This document shows, one piece after another, positions 34,323-48,100 of a DNA stretch of 64,000 nucleotides (within the stretch, counting starts at the first letter, position 1; each line of letters starts with the position of its first letter). This DNA comes from Verrucomicrobiia bacterium (GTDB lineage: Bacteria > Verrucomicrobiota > Verrucomicrobiia > Limisphaerales > CAIMTB01), in contig JAHCBA010000021.1 of assembly GCA_019634625.1 (NCBI GenBank), forward strand, positions 46,410 to 110,409. Direction: 5' to 3'. Below the pieces are notes generated by a model. That model was not told the DNA's origin, searched no databases, and saw nothing but the letters and a program-made list of their open reading frames with translations. Position numbers and translations under genes: made by a program.

Positions 34323-36179
34323 ATGAATACTGCCCATTGTCCTCCATCGCGCCCGTGTGCGTCCTTCGTGCGGATCCGTGCGAATCCCCATCGGAGCGAT
34401 CCATGGACGCCCGGGTGCGGGAGTGGGCCCGGGCGGCTCGGTCGCGTGGCGGCTCTGGCGTTGGTGGGATTCGGATGGGGGATGGGCGCCGCGCCGGTTC
34501 ACGGTCAGGAGTTCACGCAGACCTGGACCCTGCGTCCGGGCTGGAACGCGGTGTTCCTCGAGGTGGCGCCGACGGACGCACGGTCCGTGGCGGTCTTCGC
34601 GGCGATTCCGGTGGAGTCGGTATGGACCCGGGCGGAGCGGTTGTCGTCGGTGGACTTCGTGCGGGATCAGAACGAGGCGCGGTGGAACGACCCGGGATGG
34701 ATGGTGTACCGGCCGGAGCCGTATCCGGAGGCCTTCGTGACCACGTTGCACACGGTGCAGGCCAACCGTCCGTACCTGATCCGGATCGGCGGTTCGCAGG
34801 CCGTGACGTGGCGGGTGACGGGGCGACCGTCGTTGCGCCATCCGGCCTGGGTTCCGGACGCGTACAATCTGCGGGGCTTCCCGGTGGACCCGGCGCGGTT
34901 GCCGCGCTTCGGGGAGTTCCTGCGCAGTTCGGCGGCACATCACCGGTCGGGCACGGGACCGATGGAGGAGGTGTATCGCCTGGGCGCGGACGGGCAATGG
35001 CGATTGGCGGGGGCGAACGACACGATGGGCGCGGGGGAGGCGTACTGGGTGTACAGCCGCGGGGCGTCGCGGTTTGTGGCGCCGCTGGAGATCGAAGTGG
35101 ATCGGGGGGACGGACTGGATTACGACGCCCTGATCGAGGAACTGCCGGTGCGACTGCGGAATCGCGAGGCGTCCGCGCGAACAGTGGTGGCGGCGATGCA
35201 GGGGATGCAGGGCGCGGATGTCCTTGTGTCGTGGGAACTCGATACGGCGGACGGTTCGGTCGCATGGCGTCCTTTCGGAGCGCGGCGAACGATCGAGATC
35301 GCCCCCGGAGCGCGGGCGTCGTTGCGACTGGCTCCCAGGCGGAGCGCCTTCGCGGGGAATGCCTACGGGGACGTGCTGGTCGCGAGCGACGGAGTGGGGA
35401 CGCGTCACCTGATCCCGGTGTCGGCGCGTCGGCGAACGACGGAGGCGGGCGGTCCGACGCATCCGCATGTGGGGCTGTGGATCGGCAGCCTGCGGGTGTC
35501 GGCGGTGAGCGAGGCGCACGGGGCGGACCCGACCCTGCCGACCCCGGTGCCTTCGCCGTTCGCCATGCGGGTGCTGTTCCATGTGGGGACGAACGGGCAG
35601 GCGCGCCTGTTGAAGGAGGCGATCCAGATGTGGGAGGACGGAACCTACCGGACGGTGGAGGGCGGGGTGCGGGTGACGGATGAACCGGGGCGTTTCGTGT
35701 GGTTGACGCGGCCGGAACTGGTTCCGAGTTTCAGGGGGGTGGCGTTGCGGGATGGGGTGCTGACGGGACGCCGGTTGAGCACGGTGGGAATCGATTTCGA
35801 CGGGGGTGCGGAGAACAGCCTGAGCCTCGCCGGCGCGTTCGAGGTGGGTGGGACCGTTTCCGGGACGATCGTCCTGCCGCCGAACTTCCCGACCCATCCG
35901 TTTCGACATCGGTTCCATCCCGACCATGACAACCTTGACGAGCGTTTCGCGGCGTTTCGCCCGGAGGCTCGCGAGGTGCGGCGGCGACTGGAGTTCGAAT
36001 TCACCCCGGGCGATCCGGGAGGTGCGGCGATTCGGGACTACGGGCACGACACCCTTGGGGGGATCTTTCGCGAGACCCTGAGCGGGTTGCATCACCGCGA
36101 CGTGCGGTTGCTGGGGGACTTCCGGCTCCAGCGCATTGCGGACACGCCGGTCCTCAATCCCACCCCGCGGCAACGCTAG
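34323..36179 (+). CDS. Secreted protein, first gene of the LamG/Tc-like cluster
   Basis: 618 aa from ATG 34323. A long basic N-terminus leads into a signal helix (GRVAALALVGFGWGMGAAPVHGQ). The mature part begins EFTQTWTLRPGWNAVFLEV, a 'GWN' start seen in secreted surface proteins, with AYNLRGFPVDPARL and MGAGEAYWVYSRGASRFV about 100-180 residues later; the last 250 residues are beta-rich with FPTHPFRHRFHPDHDNLDERF. Family not recognised. The giant gene starts six bases after the stop, so the two are one operon. Codons end mostly in G, unlike genes at either side of the cluster. An upstream start at 34167 is possible but would hide the signal peptide. Confidence 0.75.
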   Translation: MNTAHCPPSRPCASFVRIRANPHRSDPWTPGCGSGPGRLGRVAALALVGFGWGMGAAPVHGQEFTQTWTLRPGWNAVFLEVAPTDARSVAVFAAIPVESVWTRAERLSSVDFVRDQNEARWNDPGWMVYRPEPYPEAFVTTLHTVQANRPYLIRIGGSQAVTWRVTGRPSLRHPAWVPDAYNLRGFPVDPARLPRFGEFLRSSAAHHRSGTGPMEEVYRLGADGQWRLAGANDTMGAGEAYWVYSRGASRFVAPLEIEVDRGDGLDYDALIEELPVRLRNREASARTVVAAMQGMQGADVLVSWELDTADGSVAWRPFGARRTIEIAPGARASLRLAPRRSAFAGNAYGDVLVASDGVGTRHLIPVSARRRTTEAGGPTHPHVGLWIGSLRVSAVSEAHGADPTLPTPVPSPFAMRVLFHVGTNGQARLLKEAIQMWEDGTYRTVEGGVRVTDEPGRFVWLTRPELVPSFRGVALRDGVLTGRRLSTVGIDFDGGAENSLSLAGAFEVGGTVSGTIVLPPNFPTHPFRHRFHPDHDNLDERFAAFRPEAREVRRRLEFEFTPGDPGGAAIRDYGHDTLGGIFRETLSGLHHRDVRLLGDFRLQRIADTPVLNPTPRQR

Positions 36180-36185
36180 ACCGCC

Positions 36186-39100
36186 ATGACCGATTCCACT
36201 CGAGACCGTATTCTGAGGCGCGCGCTTTCCGTACTGGGATGGGCGATCTGGCTCGGATCCACCGCCGGCCCCGCTTCGGCGGCGCCGCACATGCTGGTGT
36301 TCAACGGGCTGTTCAACGGTCCCAACATGGGGGCGCCCGAGGGACTGCGGATGACCTCGGCGATCACCATGGAGGCGTGGATCCAGCCGACCGAGCGGGC
36401 GCCCGCTTCGAGTGCGGACGGCGTGATCCTGGGGAAGGAAGGGGAGTATCTGCTGGCCCGCTTCGAAGACGGCACGATCCGCTGGGCGCTGGCGGCGGTG
36501 CCGTCGGGGTTCAGTTGGGTTTCGACCGGATACGTCGCGCCCGAGGGCGAGTGGACGCATGTGGCGGTGGTGTACGACGGCTCCGAGGTCCGGACCTACG
36601 CCAACGGGCGACGCGTTCACAGGGTCGCACGGACGGGCCCGATCGGGGACGCGAATCCGACGCTGAACGACTTCCAGATCGGGAGTCGGGGCGCCATTGA
36701 CCAGCGGTTCAGCGGGTTCATCGACGAGGTCCGGGTGTGGCGGGTGGCGCGAACGACACCGCAGATCCGGGAGGGCCTGCACCGACTGCTGGACGGCAAC
36801 GAGCCGGGGTTGGCGGGGTACTGGCGTTTCGACGAGGGCATGGGGGACACGGTGTCGGACCTGACAGGGAACGGACATCACGGCACACGCGGGGCCGGAG
36901 GATGGCGGGTGTCCACCGCACCGGTGGGGGTGCCACGAGCGACCACGGTCGGGGCGGAGGAGGTGACCGGGGGGAGCGCACGGTTTCGGGGGGAGCTGGG
37001 CCAGGAGAACCTTCCGGCGGAATCGGCGTTGGAGTGGGACGTGGCGCCGATGGCGCTTGGTCTCGACGGGCGGGACGACGAGGCGGTGATCGCGCATCGG
37101 GACGAGATGAACGGCGATCCCGTGAGCGGTCCGTACCTGACCGTGGCGGCATGGGTGAAGGTCCCCCCGGGCGGGAGCGGCGGGGTGGTGAACAAGTACG
37201 TGTCGGGGTCCTCGAACGGCTGGCAGATCTACGTGTTCCAGGGGGAGATCCGAGCGTGGTACTTCGTTTCCGGGACCCGCCACATCTGGGGGCCGACCGT
37301 CTGGACAGATCGGCGGGGACTGAACGGGGGACGCGTCGATGACGGGCAGTGGCGTCATGTGGCGTTCCAGGTGGATGCCACCGGGGGGAACCTTTATGTG
37401 GACGGATCGCTGTGGGCGCGGACCGGATGGACGGGCGCGTCGGGCCGGCCGACCACCACGCAGGCCCTGCGAATCGGGAGTTACGCGGGCGAACCGGTGG
37501 TGGACGATCGGTGGCTGGAAGGGGCGGTGCGTGACGTGGGGTTGTGGCGCACCAGCCTGCCGGTGGGCGCGATCAATGACATTCGGCGCGGCACCCGGTA
37601 TTACGAATCCTTTCAGGTCGGGCGCTGGCCCCTCGACGAGGGATCGGGATCGGTGATCCGTGACGTCAGTGGCAACGGAAATCACGGAAGTCTCCATGGG
37701 GCGCCGGGATGGGTGGCGACGGACTTTCCACTGCGGGAGTATGCGCACCGGTCGGAGGGGATGGCGTTCGGCGAGGAGAACGCTACCCGTAGGGCGCTGC
37801 GGTTCGACGGGGTGGAGGAGCGGGTGACGAGCCAGTCGGCGGTGGACCTGGCCGACCGATCGTTCTCGGTCGAGTTCTGGGCGCGGCGCGAGCGCATGGG
37901 GATCCCCTCGGTGGCGCTGGCGCAGACCGAGGGAGTGCGGCAGGACGTCGCGGCCTTCCGCAATCGTGCCCTGCACATCGGCTGGCGGGGGAACGACGTG
38001 TTCACCTTCGCCTTCTTCGGCAACGACCTGAACACGACGCAGGCGTGGAACGACACGGATTGGCATCATTGGGCGTGCACGTACGACCGGGTCAGCGGGG
38101 CGCGAAGGATCTACCGGGACGGCGTGCTGGTGGCGGAGGACGTTTCGGCGTCGGCCTACCAGGGGGGCGGTCCGGTGTGGCTGGGGTTGCGCCAGTTTCT
38201 GCCGGCCAACGACTGGGGGTTCGTCGGGCAGCTCCGGGATGTCCGGATCTGGGGCGGGGCATTGAGGCGCGGGACGATCGGGGACTGGATGGACCGGACC
38301 CTGAGCGAGGATCATCCGAACCTGGGCGAGTTGATGGCCTGGTGGCCACTGACGGCCACCTCGGGATCCATCGCGGTCGATGGAAGTCCCCATCGCAATC
38401 GCGGGACCTTGTTCCCGGTCGCGAACGGGACGCGTTGGACCCGGTTTGGAGGGGTGGAGGCGGCGGCGACCGGCCTGACGTCCGGAACAACCGCGCAGTA
38501 TCGGCAGGTGGCGACCAACGCGTACGGACCCGCGGTGGGTGCGCCGCGCCTGGTGACGACGCATCGGGCCGGGGGCGGGACGGCGGTGCGATTCGATGGC
38601 GGTGCGAGCTCGGTGCGGATCGGACCCTACGAGGAACTGCGGCTCACCAACGGGCTGACCCTTGAGGCGTGGGTACGGCCTCTGGGGGTGTCGAAGAACG
38701 TCGAGGTCCTGCTGATCCGCGAGGGCGAGTATGGCCTGGGCCGCGCTGCGGACGGCACGTTGTTGGTGGTGCTGGCCACGGCCTCGCCCGGATGGGGCTG
38801 GGTGCCCACGGAGGCGCGAATCCCGTGGGGCGAATGGACGCATGTCGCGGTCACCTACGATGGCGCCCAGGTGCGGGTCTTCACCCACGGTGCCTTCGCC
38901 GGCGCCCACGCCGCCAGCGGTCCCATCGTCGATGTGGTCCCGTCGGTGAACACCCTCGATCTCGGGGCGACGCCATTGGCGTCGGGTCAGCACTTCACGG
39001 GGGAGCTGGACGAGGTGCGGATCTGGGACCGGGCGTTGCCGGAGGAGCGGATGGCGAGGGATTACAATGTGCCGTTGACGGGCGAAGAGGATGGGTTGGT

Positions 39101-42100
39101 GGCGCATTACCGGTTTGACGAGGGGGGCGGCGAGCGGGTGTGGGACGCGACCGCGCGCGGCTTGCACGGCGTCCTGGTGGGGGGTGTGGATCATGTGCCC
39201 TCGGGGGCTGGCGTGGGCCGGGCCCTCGCCATCACGGGGCCGGTCCGGGATCTGGCCTTCGGGAGTCCGATCCTGGAGGGCCTGGTGAAGACGGACGGGC
39301 AGGCAGCGACGGCTTATTTCGAGTGGGGGCCGGGGACGACACGGCTGCCGGTGGCGGCGGAAAACCGGGTGGCGTTTCACGTTGCCGGCACGGACCTGGC
39401 AACCCTTGGGGACGTTCCGTGGGACAGTCCGCCCCACCTCGAGGACCGCTATTACACGATCGACATTCCCGCGACGTCGGGGGCGTTCTGGCCCGGGGTG
39501 CCGGCCGATCGGTTCGGGGCCCGGTTCACCGGATCCCTGCACGTTCCCACCGACGGGCTGTATCGATTCCATCTCACCAGCGACGACGGGTCTGATCTGC
39601 GGATCGGGGGGGACCTGGTGGTGTCGCACGACGGACTTCACGGCATGACTGAGGCGTCCGGGGTGGTGCAACTGGCCGCCGGGGCGCATCCGTTCGAGGT
39701 CCGGTACTTCGAGAACGCGGGTGCGGCGGGACTGGTGCTGGCATACGAGGGGCCGGGGATTCCGCGGCAGACGGTTCCCGCCGACGCCTTCACGACCCGT
39801 CCGCCGGAGTACGGGTTCACGACCGCGCGAACCCCCATCAGCGGGCTCCTGGCGCCGCAGTCGATCTCGGCGGCGCTGCCCGAACTGGAACCGGGTGTGT
39901 ACCAGTACCGCCTGGTGGTGGAGCATCCGAACGGGACCGAACACGGCGGCAACCGGAGCTTCACGGTGACGCGGCCGGCATTGGGCGGCGCAGCGATCCG
40001 GTTCGACGGGGTGAACGACTACGTGCAGGTGGGGCCGGACCCGGCGACAAGGGCCACCTCGGCGTTGACGGTTGAGGCCTGGATTTTTCCGATGGGCCCC
40101 GGGGCGACCGGCAACGGGATGATCGTCAATCGGGAGGGCGAGTACGAGATCGCCCGGCTCGCCTCGGGCGAACTGTGGTGGGCGGTGTCCAACGGCGGGC
40201 GCTGGGCGGTGCAACGCACCGGGCACTTCGCGCCGCTTCACCAATGGACCCACGTCGCCCTGGTGTACCAGTCCGGTGTCGTGCGGATCTATGCCAACGG
40301 GGAATTGGTCCAGACCTCGAACGGCAGCGGGAACATTGGCGACGCGCATCCGGACATGAACGACTTCCGGATCGGCGGTCGCCAGGGACTGAGCAACCCC
40401 TTCGATGGCCTGATCGACGACGTGCGGGTGTGGAACGTGGCGGTGACGCAGGCGGACCTGCGGGACCGGATGCATCGGTGGCTGAGCGGATCGGAGCCGG
40501 GGCTGCAACTGTATCTGCGTTTCGACGAGGGGGTCGGCCTCGAGGCCCGAAGCCGGGCGGGTGGGCTGATCGGGACGTTGACGAATGGGGCCGATTGGGT
40601 GACGTCCGGCGTCGAGAAGCGGTTGGCGCCCGAGGCGGAAACCACCGGCGCACAGCCGGCGCTGGCGACGTCGGCGACGCTGACGGGCTGGGTGAACGGG
40701 TTCGAGTCGGAGACCGTGGCGTGGTTCACCTGGTGGCCGGCCGACAACCCGTCCGACGTGCGCCGGGGTCCGAACCGGGCGGTGGGCCGCGGGCCGTTCA
40801 ATGTGCGATTGACCGAGGCGGTGACGGGGTTGGCCGCCGACACCGAGTACGGATTCCGGCTGCAGGCGAGCAGCGGGATCGGGAACGGCGAGAGCGGGGC
40901 CGGGTCCTTCCGCACGCTGTTGTTGGATTGCGGGTGGCCGGTGGCGGTGCAGGGCACGTCCGGAGAGAGCCGGGAGGCCCGGCACGCGGTTGGGGCGACG
41001 GGGGACGTGCTGGTCGCGGGCCGTTACAACGGATCGGCGACGTTCGGTTCCCATGCGTTCACCGCCTCGCCCGGTGTTTCCCCGGCGTTCGTGGCGGCAC
41101 TGGATCCGGCGGGCGAATGGCAATGGGCACGGCACTTCGAGGCGTCGGGGACGTTGACGGTGGACGGGGTGGCCCCGGACTCCGAAGGCGGATGGAGGGT
41201 GGCGGGTTCGTTCGGGGGCGTGTTGTCGGCGGGTGCCGGGCGGTTGACCAGCGACGGTCCCACGTCGGCCTTCGTGGCCCGATTGAACGCGGCGGGGGAA
41301 TGGGCATGGGCGCTGCGGTTGGCGGGGAGCGGGGCGAGCCGGATTCACGACCTCGCCATGGGGCCGGACGGAGCGACGTTCGTGGTCGGCGCGTTCGGCG
41401 GCACCGTGAACCCGGCGGGTGTGCCCGTCGTCTCCGCGGGCGGCACGGATGTCTTCATCGGGCGGGTGTCCCCCAACGGGGAATGGGAGTGGCTGCGATC
41501 CGCGGGGGGAGCCGGCGACGACCGGGCGCAGGCACTGGCGTTGGCCGGGTCGGACACGATCTGGGTGGCGGGAGAGTTCCGGAACACGGCGACCTTCGGG
41601 ACCGCGAGCCTGGTGTCGGCGGGAGGATCGGATTTCTTTCTGGCGCGGATCGACACGGAGGGCGAGTGGGTTCAGGCGTGGCGCGGTGGAGGAGCGGGGG
41701 AGGACCGGGCCCTCGACGTGGCGGCGGATGGCGCGGGCCATGTATGGCTGGCCGGGCATGCGCGGGGGGCGATCAACCTGGCGGGGACATCGCGCAACGC
41801 GGGGCCGACGGGACAGGACAACCTGTTTGTGGCGCGCCTCGATGCCGGCGGGTCGCTGCTTTGGTTCACCCAGACCGGGACCACCGGTCCGGCCCGGCTG
41901 GCGCTGGATGCGGGGGGAGACGGTTACCTCCTGGCGGACTTCGCCAACAACCTGATTCTCGGTACCACCAGCCTGGTGCCGCGCGGGGGTTCCCGCGATC
42001 TGATGCTGGCCCGGATCGGCGCGGCGACCGGAGCCTGGAGTTGGGTCGAACAGGTCGGGGGCAACGGCGTGGAACGGGCGGGCGATCTGGTGCGCGGTCC

Positions 42101-45100
42101 GGACGGCGTGTTCACCTTCTCAGGATCGTTCGGAGGCCCGATGGCGGTGGGGCGGGTGAACCTGGTGACCGCCTCGGAGCGGGTTTTTCTCGGCCGGATC
42201 AACGCCGGGGGCGGCTTCGAGTACAACACGTGGACGGTTGGACAGGCCGTGCCGGTTCCCGAGGCGGCGCGACGGAGTGACGGCGGGGCACTGCGGTTGC
42301 CGCAGGTGAGCATCCTGGCGCCGGCGGGGGCGTCGTGGGGCGACTACTTCCACTGGAGCCAGGCGGAGCATCGGCTCTACGCCTTGCGGCCGGTGGAACT
42401 GGCGGAGATCTCGTGGCCCTTGAGTGCAGCCTCGGAGACGGAGGTGCTCGGCTGCCTCGGCCGCAGCATCTGGCCGCTCGATCCGCCCCGCCATGTCATG
42501 GGCGCCCCGGCGGATCTGGAACCGGCGATCGAGGGTTTTCCGCTGCGATTCCAGGAACTGATCTTTACCGAGGCCTCGGCGGTGATTTCCAACCTCGTGA
42601 CGTCCGACGGCCAGCCGCGACCGGTCTTCCATGCCGCACAGCCAGGGCATTCGGTCCTCCGGTTCCTGGTCACCGAAGGACAGCCGATCGACCTCGCGAC
42701 GCAGCCCGCGCAATTCGAAGTGGTCCGGTCGGTGCCCTGGCACGATCCCGGACTGTTCGAGGACGGGATCCCGGCCGTCGTCGGGCAGCCGGTGACGCAT
42801 GCCGGACACGACGATCCGACCGGGGGGGGCGGCTACGTGATGTTGACGCGGGCTCCGGTGGACATGGCCACGGCGAACCCGGCGCATCGCCGCGTCGAAC
42901 GCCTGGGTCCGATCGTCCCGGTGAACACGCACTCGGCGGCCTCCAACGATGACCTGGTAGTCGCCTGGTACCGGCGCAGCGCGGAGACGGGGATTCCGTG
43001 GCCGGGCCTGACCGCGCGATACCGCATCGAGTGGCCGGACGAGGTTCCGTCTTTGGTGATCGGTTCGGCGGAGGGTTCGGGTCCGCTGAGCCCGTCCGAC
43101 TACCCCGGGAAGCATGTTTATCGTCAGCCTGACCCGTCGCTGGCCGGCCACAATCCCAATGAGGAACACGCGTTTCTGGTGGGCGACACCCTGCATGCCC
43201 TGCGCGACGATCTGAACGCCGTGCTCGGGGTTTCGGAGCCTTATGTGCTGTTGAAGTTCCGCATGGAGGACGGTTGGGCCTTCCGGCTGTGGCGGGTGGC
43301 GCCCGGCGTCCGACGTCTGCCGGGCGAGGCCGGCCTGGAACTCGCCCTTCCCGGTCCGTTTTCCAGCCTCGGGATCTGCGCGGCGAGCCAGGGGATGTCG
43401 GGTCCGTACTTCGAGGATCACACCGGCCGGTTTCATGCGCGCGCCGCCGGGGCGGGAGGCGGGACCACGGAGGTGCGGATCGGGTACTTCTACCCGTTGC
43501 GCGAGGACTTCGACTACGACCTGAACCGGGACGGACAACCCGATGTCGCCGTGGGCGGATGTGTGCCGTGGCTGGACCGGTTGCCGGGGGGGAGCCCCGG
43601 GACCCCGGCGCCACTGACGTACGAGGTGCGCTGGCCGGAGACGGTTCCGACGCTGGAGATCGGGGAGAGCCTGTTCGATGCGAAGCGGGGGCTGCCGGCG
43701 ATCCGGGGTTGGGCCAGGGCGGAGATCGTGTTCGACGAGGGCGATCCTTCCGGAGGCGATCCCATGGCGTCGGTGGCACGGCTGTTCGATCCCCTGAGCG
43801 AACGGGTGTTCCAGCTCGCCGCGGGGTTTCAGGTCCCGGGCGGGGTGGCGACGGCGAACGATCGCGGACGGCTGGTGTTCCCCGGGCTGCCGTACGCCCT
43901 GCGTTCGAGGCTGGCGTATGACCCGTTGAACCGGCGGTTGAGCTTCAGGGGATGGGTGGACACCTCGGGAGCCGGGGAACCGCTGCTGTTGCTCAACATC
44001 ATGACCGCACGGGAACGCGACCGCATTCGCGAACTGTCGCCCGATCCGGCGTTCCGCGACGCCATCGACGCGCTGTACCGACTCACGCGAAATCCGAACC
44101 GGATCGATCTCGACGGGGACGGCGTCGCGGACGATGCGCTGCTGGCGGGGTTGACGGGTTCCATCACGAATGCCGCGACCGGCGTGCAGGGCGGGCCGGT
44201 GCGTCACGAGGCCCAGGGGGATGTGCCCAAGGTGCTGAGTGCCGGACTGGGGACGGGCTCAGGATACGTGACGCTCGTCGAGAACGATCATCCCGACCTC
44301 GCCGGGCTGCCGGTGCGTCTGCATCTGGTGCGCGTTGCGGGCGGGCCCTTCAGTGGGGAGTTGAAAGTCATCGAGCCGGACAACGTGTTCGACGAACGCC
44401 TCACCCTGCGACACAGCGCAGACTTCGGCGGCGACCCGGACGGGATCGAGTTCGAATGGTACCACCGGCCGGACGACGGTTCGGACCCGACGCGCCTGCC
44501 GGTGCTGACGGCGACCCGCAATGAGCTGAACGGGTGGACCCGGCTGACGGTCACGCCCGGCAACGGCGCGGGAGTCAACGAGGTGACGGTGGGGGACGGC
44601 GGCAACACGGGTCTTCTGACCCTGGCCGATCACGGGTACATCGTGCGCTACCGGGGGTACGCGGTGGACGGCGCCACTCCCTGGAGCGCGTGGGCCGGGG
44701 CGCCCGGCGGCGACCGAGGTCAACTGGCCGAGGGCTGGGTGAAACGCGTGGTGGGCGGATTGAATCCCTTCGAGGCCCGGACCCGCGACTTTCACGGAGC
44801 GGAGACGGCGACCTACGCGAGCATGATCCGGCAGGCGGGACGGCGTTACGAAGGCGACATCCCGTTCAACCCGGCGGCGGACAGCATCAACAGCGTGGGA
44901 TTGATCGAGGCGTACGAGACGGTGTTGCGGCGCGGGCGACGGCTGAGCATCGACGCCGTGCCGCCGGTGAACTTCGGACCCGCCAACGACGCCCTCCTGC
45001 TGGCGGCGGGTCGGATCGCGGATCTCTACCTGCTGCTGGGCAACGAGGCGTTTGCCGACGCGGCGGATCCGACCATCGGGTTCCCCACCGGCAGTTCGGA

Positions 45101-48100
45101 ATACGGCAGCCTGGCCTCGAGCATCTTCGCCTTTCAGAACCAGCTCGATTCACTGCTGGAGGAGGAACTCGTGCTGCTCCGCGGACGGGACAACCGCTCC
45201 GCACCGGTCACGGCCCCGCCGGTGTACAACCGCCTGTTCTGGAACTTCACCCAGAGCGACGGGGAGGTCGCCTATGTCCAGACCTACAACATCACGGACC
45301 TCGACGGACCGGGAGGGGAGCCGGACGGGCGGATCGACGAGATCGACGCGCGTTCCCTGTTCCCGCAGGGCCACGGCGACGCGTGGGGTCATTACCTGAC
45401 CGCCACCAAGGTCTATTACGATCTGCTCGCCAACCCGCACTTCGACTGGGTGCCGCGCAGCGAATCGGTCCTCATCGCCAATGTGCCGGTCGAGGTGGAC
45501 TACCTCGACGAGAGGAAGTTCGCCCGCGCCGCGGCGCTCAAGTCCCGCACCGGCGCGGAGATCGTGGACCTGACCTACCGGCTGAGTTACGTGGATGATC
45601 CGGCCGGCCAGTGGCAGGGGTACAGGGACAGCGACACGGACCGGGCCTGGGGTGTGACCGAATGGGCGAGGCGGGCAGGGCAGGCCGCCTACTTCGACTG
45701 GGTCACCGCCAGCACCGTCCTGCCGGCTGTCGATCCCGATCCGACCCGCACCGGGATCCGGAAGATCGACCGGACCACGGTGAGCGAGCTCGACGAGATC
45801 GTGGCCGCCTACGAGGAGGTGCAGTCCCAGATGGACAAGGCCGACCTCGGACTGAATCCGATGGGGCTGGCCAAGGGAGTGGTGCCCTTCGACATCAGTC
45901 CGGCGCGGATCGATCAGGGGCTCACCCATTTCGAGCAGATCTACGAACGCGCTGTGGAGGCGCTGACCGGGGCGCTCACGGTGTTCGACCATGCCAGCCA
46001 GCTCAGCCAGTCGCTGTGCCGAAACCAGGATCGGCAGGACGAGTTCGGGCGCCAGGTCGGGATGCGGGAGCGCGACTACAAGAACCGGCTGATCGAACTG
46101 TTCGGATATCCTTACGCGGGGGACATCGGGGCGGGTGGGACCTACCCGTCCGGCTACGACGGGCCGGACCTGTATCACTACATGTACGTCGATGCGGTCG
46201 ATCTCACCGGCGACAACGCGCCCCCGGCGGCAGCGTTCACCGGGTATTTCACCGCCAAGGTTTATGGCGACGCCACCCTGGGACACTACTTCCCCGACGA
46301 TGTGCCGGGGTTGCAGAGCGGGATCGATCCGGGGACGCTTCAAGTGAGCTATCCCTGGTCGGCGGCGGGCTTCGGCTTTGTGCCGCCCGCGTCGTGGGGG
46401 GCACGCCGGGCGCCGGGGGAAATGCAGCTCGCCCTCTCGACCCTGCTGCAAGGCGAGACGGCGCTGCGCAAGGCACTGAAGACCTACGACGTCCTGATCG
46501 GCCGCATCGAGGATCACCTCGACATGCTGCAGGCCCGGTACGATCTGCAGGCCGAGGCGGTGCGGTTGCGGGATGTGCGCCGGGGCGCCGAGGCCACGGC
46601 CACCATGATTGTCGCCGCAGCGAAGGCCACCCAGGCCTGGGCGAAGAAGACGGTCGAGACCACCCGCAGGATGGGGCAGATCGCGGTGGAAGGGGTGCCG
46701 AGGGTGGTCGGACTGGCCAACGACGTGACAGCCCCGCTGCGGGCCTCGCTCCTTTTGAACGCCGAAATCCTCGCCGCCCCGGCCCTTGTGATCGAGGGCG
46801 TGGCGGTCGGTGTGCAGGCCGCCGCCGAGGCCGCCAAGTCGGTGGCCATCACCATGACGGAAAGCCAACTCGAGGCGGCCGAGGAGCGCTACGAGGTGTT
46901 GCAGGAGATCAAGGTGCTTGAACAGAGGATGCGCGAGGAGGCGGTCATCCGACTCGAGGTGTACAAGCTGCGCGAGGCGGTCAACCAGGCCGCCGGCGAA
47001 TACCTGGCCACCCAGGCCCGCGGGTTGCGGCTCATCGAGGAACGGGTCGCCTTCCGCCGGAGCGCCGCCGCCGACACGCAGACCTCCCGCTACCGCGACA
47101 TGGGCTTCCGCATCTTCCGCAACGACGCGCTCCAGAAGTACCGGGCCCAGTTCGACCTCGCACAGCGGTATGTCTTCCTGGCGGCCACCGCCTACGACTT
47201 CGAGACCCAGACCCTGGGCGGAACCGGCGCGGCCGGGAACCCCTTCCTCACCGAGATCCTGCGCCAGCGGAGCCTCGGGCAGGTGCTCCAGGGCCGGCCG
47301 GTCACGGGCGAAGGCCTGGCCAACACCCTGGCGGTGCTCAACCAGAACTTCGCCGTGCTCAAGGGCCGCCTGGGCTTCAACGCGCCGCAGACCGAGACCG
47401 GGCAGTTCTCGCTCCGCCGCGAATCGCTGAGGATCCGAGACGACGGGAACGAAACGTGGCGGGCCGAACTGCGGCGCCACCTCGTGCCGGATCTCTGGGC
47501 GTTGCCGGAATTCCGACGGTACTGCCGGATCTTCGCCCCGGAGTCCGATGGTCCGCAGCCGGCCCTGGTCATGCGCTTTCCAACCACCATCACCTCCGGA
47601 CTCAACTTCTTCGGCTGGCCGCTGAGCCCCGGGGACACCGCCTACGACCCGACGCTCTTCTCGACCAAGGTGCGTTCGGTCGGGGTGTGGTTCGCCAACT
47701 ACCTCGCCGCCGACCTGGCCGCCGCGCCGCGGGTGTACCTGGTTCCGGCGGGCGAGGACATCGTCCGCACCCCCGCCAGCGACAACCTGGCGACACGGGA
47801 ATGGCGGATCGTCGATCAGAAACTCCCGGTACCCTTCCCCATCGCGGCGGGCAGCCTTTCGAATCCGTCCTGGATCCCGATGCAGGATTCCTTCGGGAGT
47901 CTGGGCGAGACCTACGGCGAGATTCAGAGGTTCTCCAGCTTCCGCGCCTACCACGACGACGGGTTCTCTCCCGCGCAGGTCCTCTCCAGCGACCGCCTGG
48001 TCGGGCGGTCGGTCTGGAACACCGATTGGATCCTCATCGTCCCGGGGGCGACGCTTCTCAACAACCCCGACGAGGGTCTGGACCGCTTCATCCGGGCCGT

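Noticed and set aside
34014..41759. 2,581-codon open frame on the minus strand opposite the secreted cluster
   Set aside because: It is Arg/Pro/His-rich low-complexity sequence with no domain. The plus-strand frame has LamG and PA14 domains throughout. The antisense frame is open only because of the strong G-ending codon bias.
45150..47954. 934-codon minus-strand frame
   Set aside because: Antisense shadow of the giant gene's C-terminal part.
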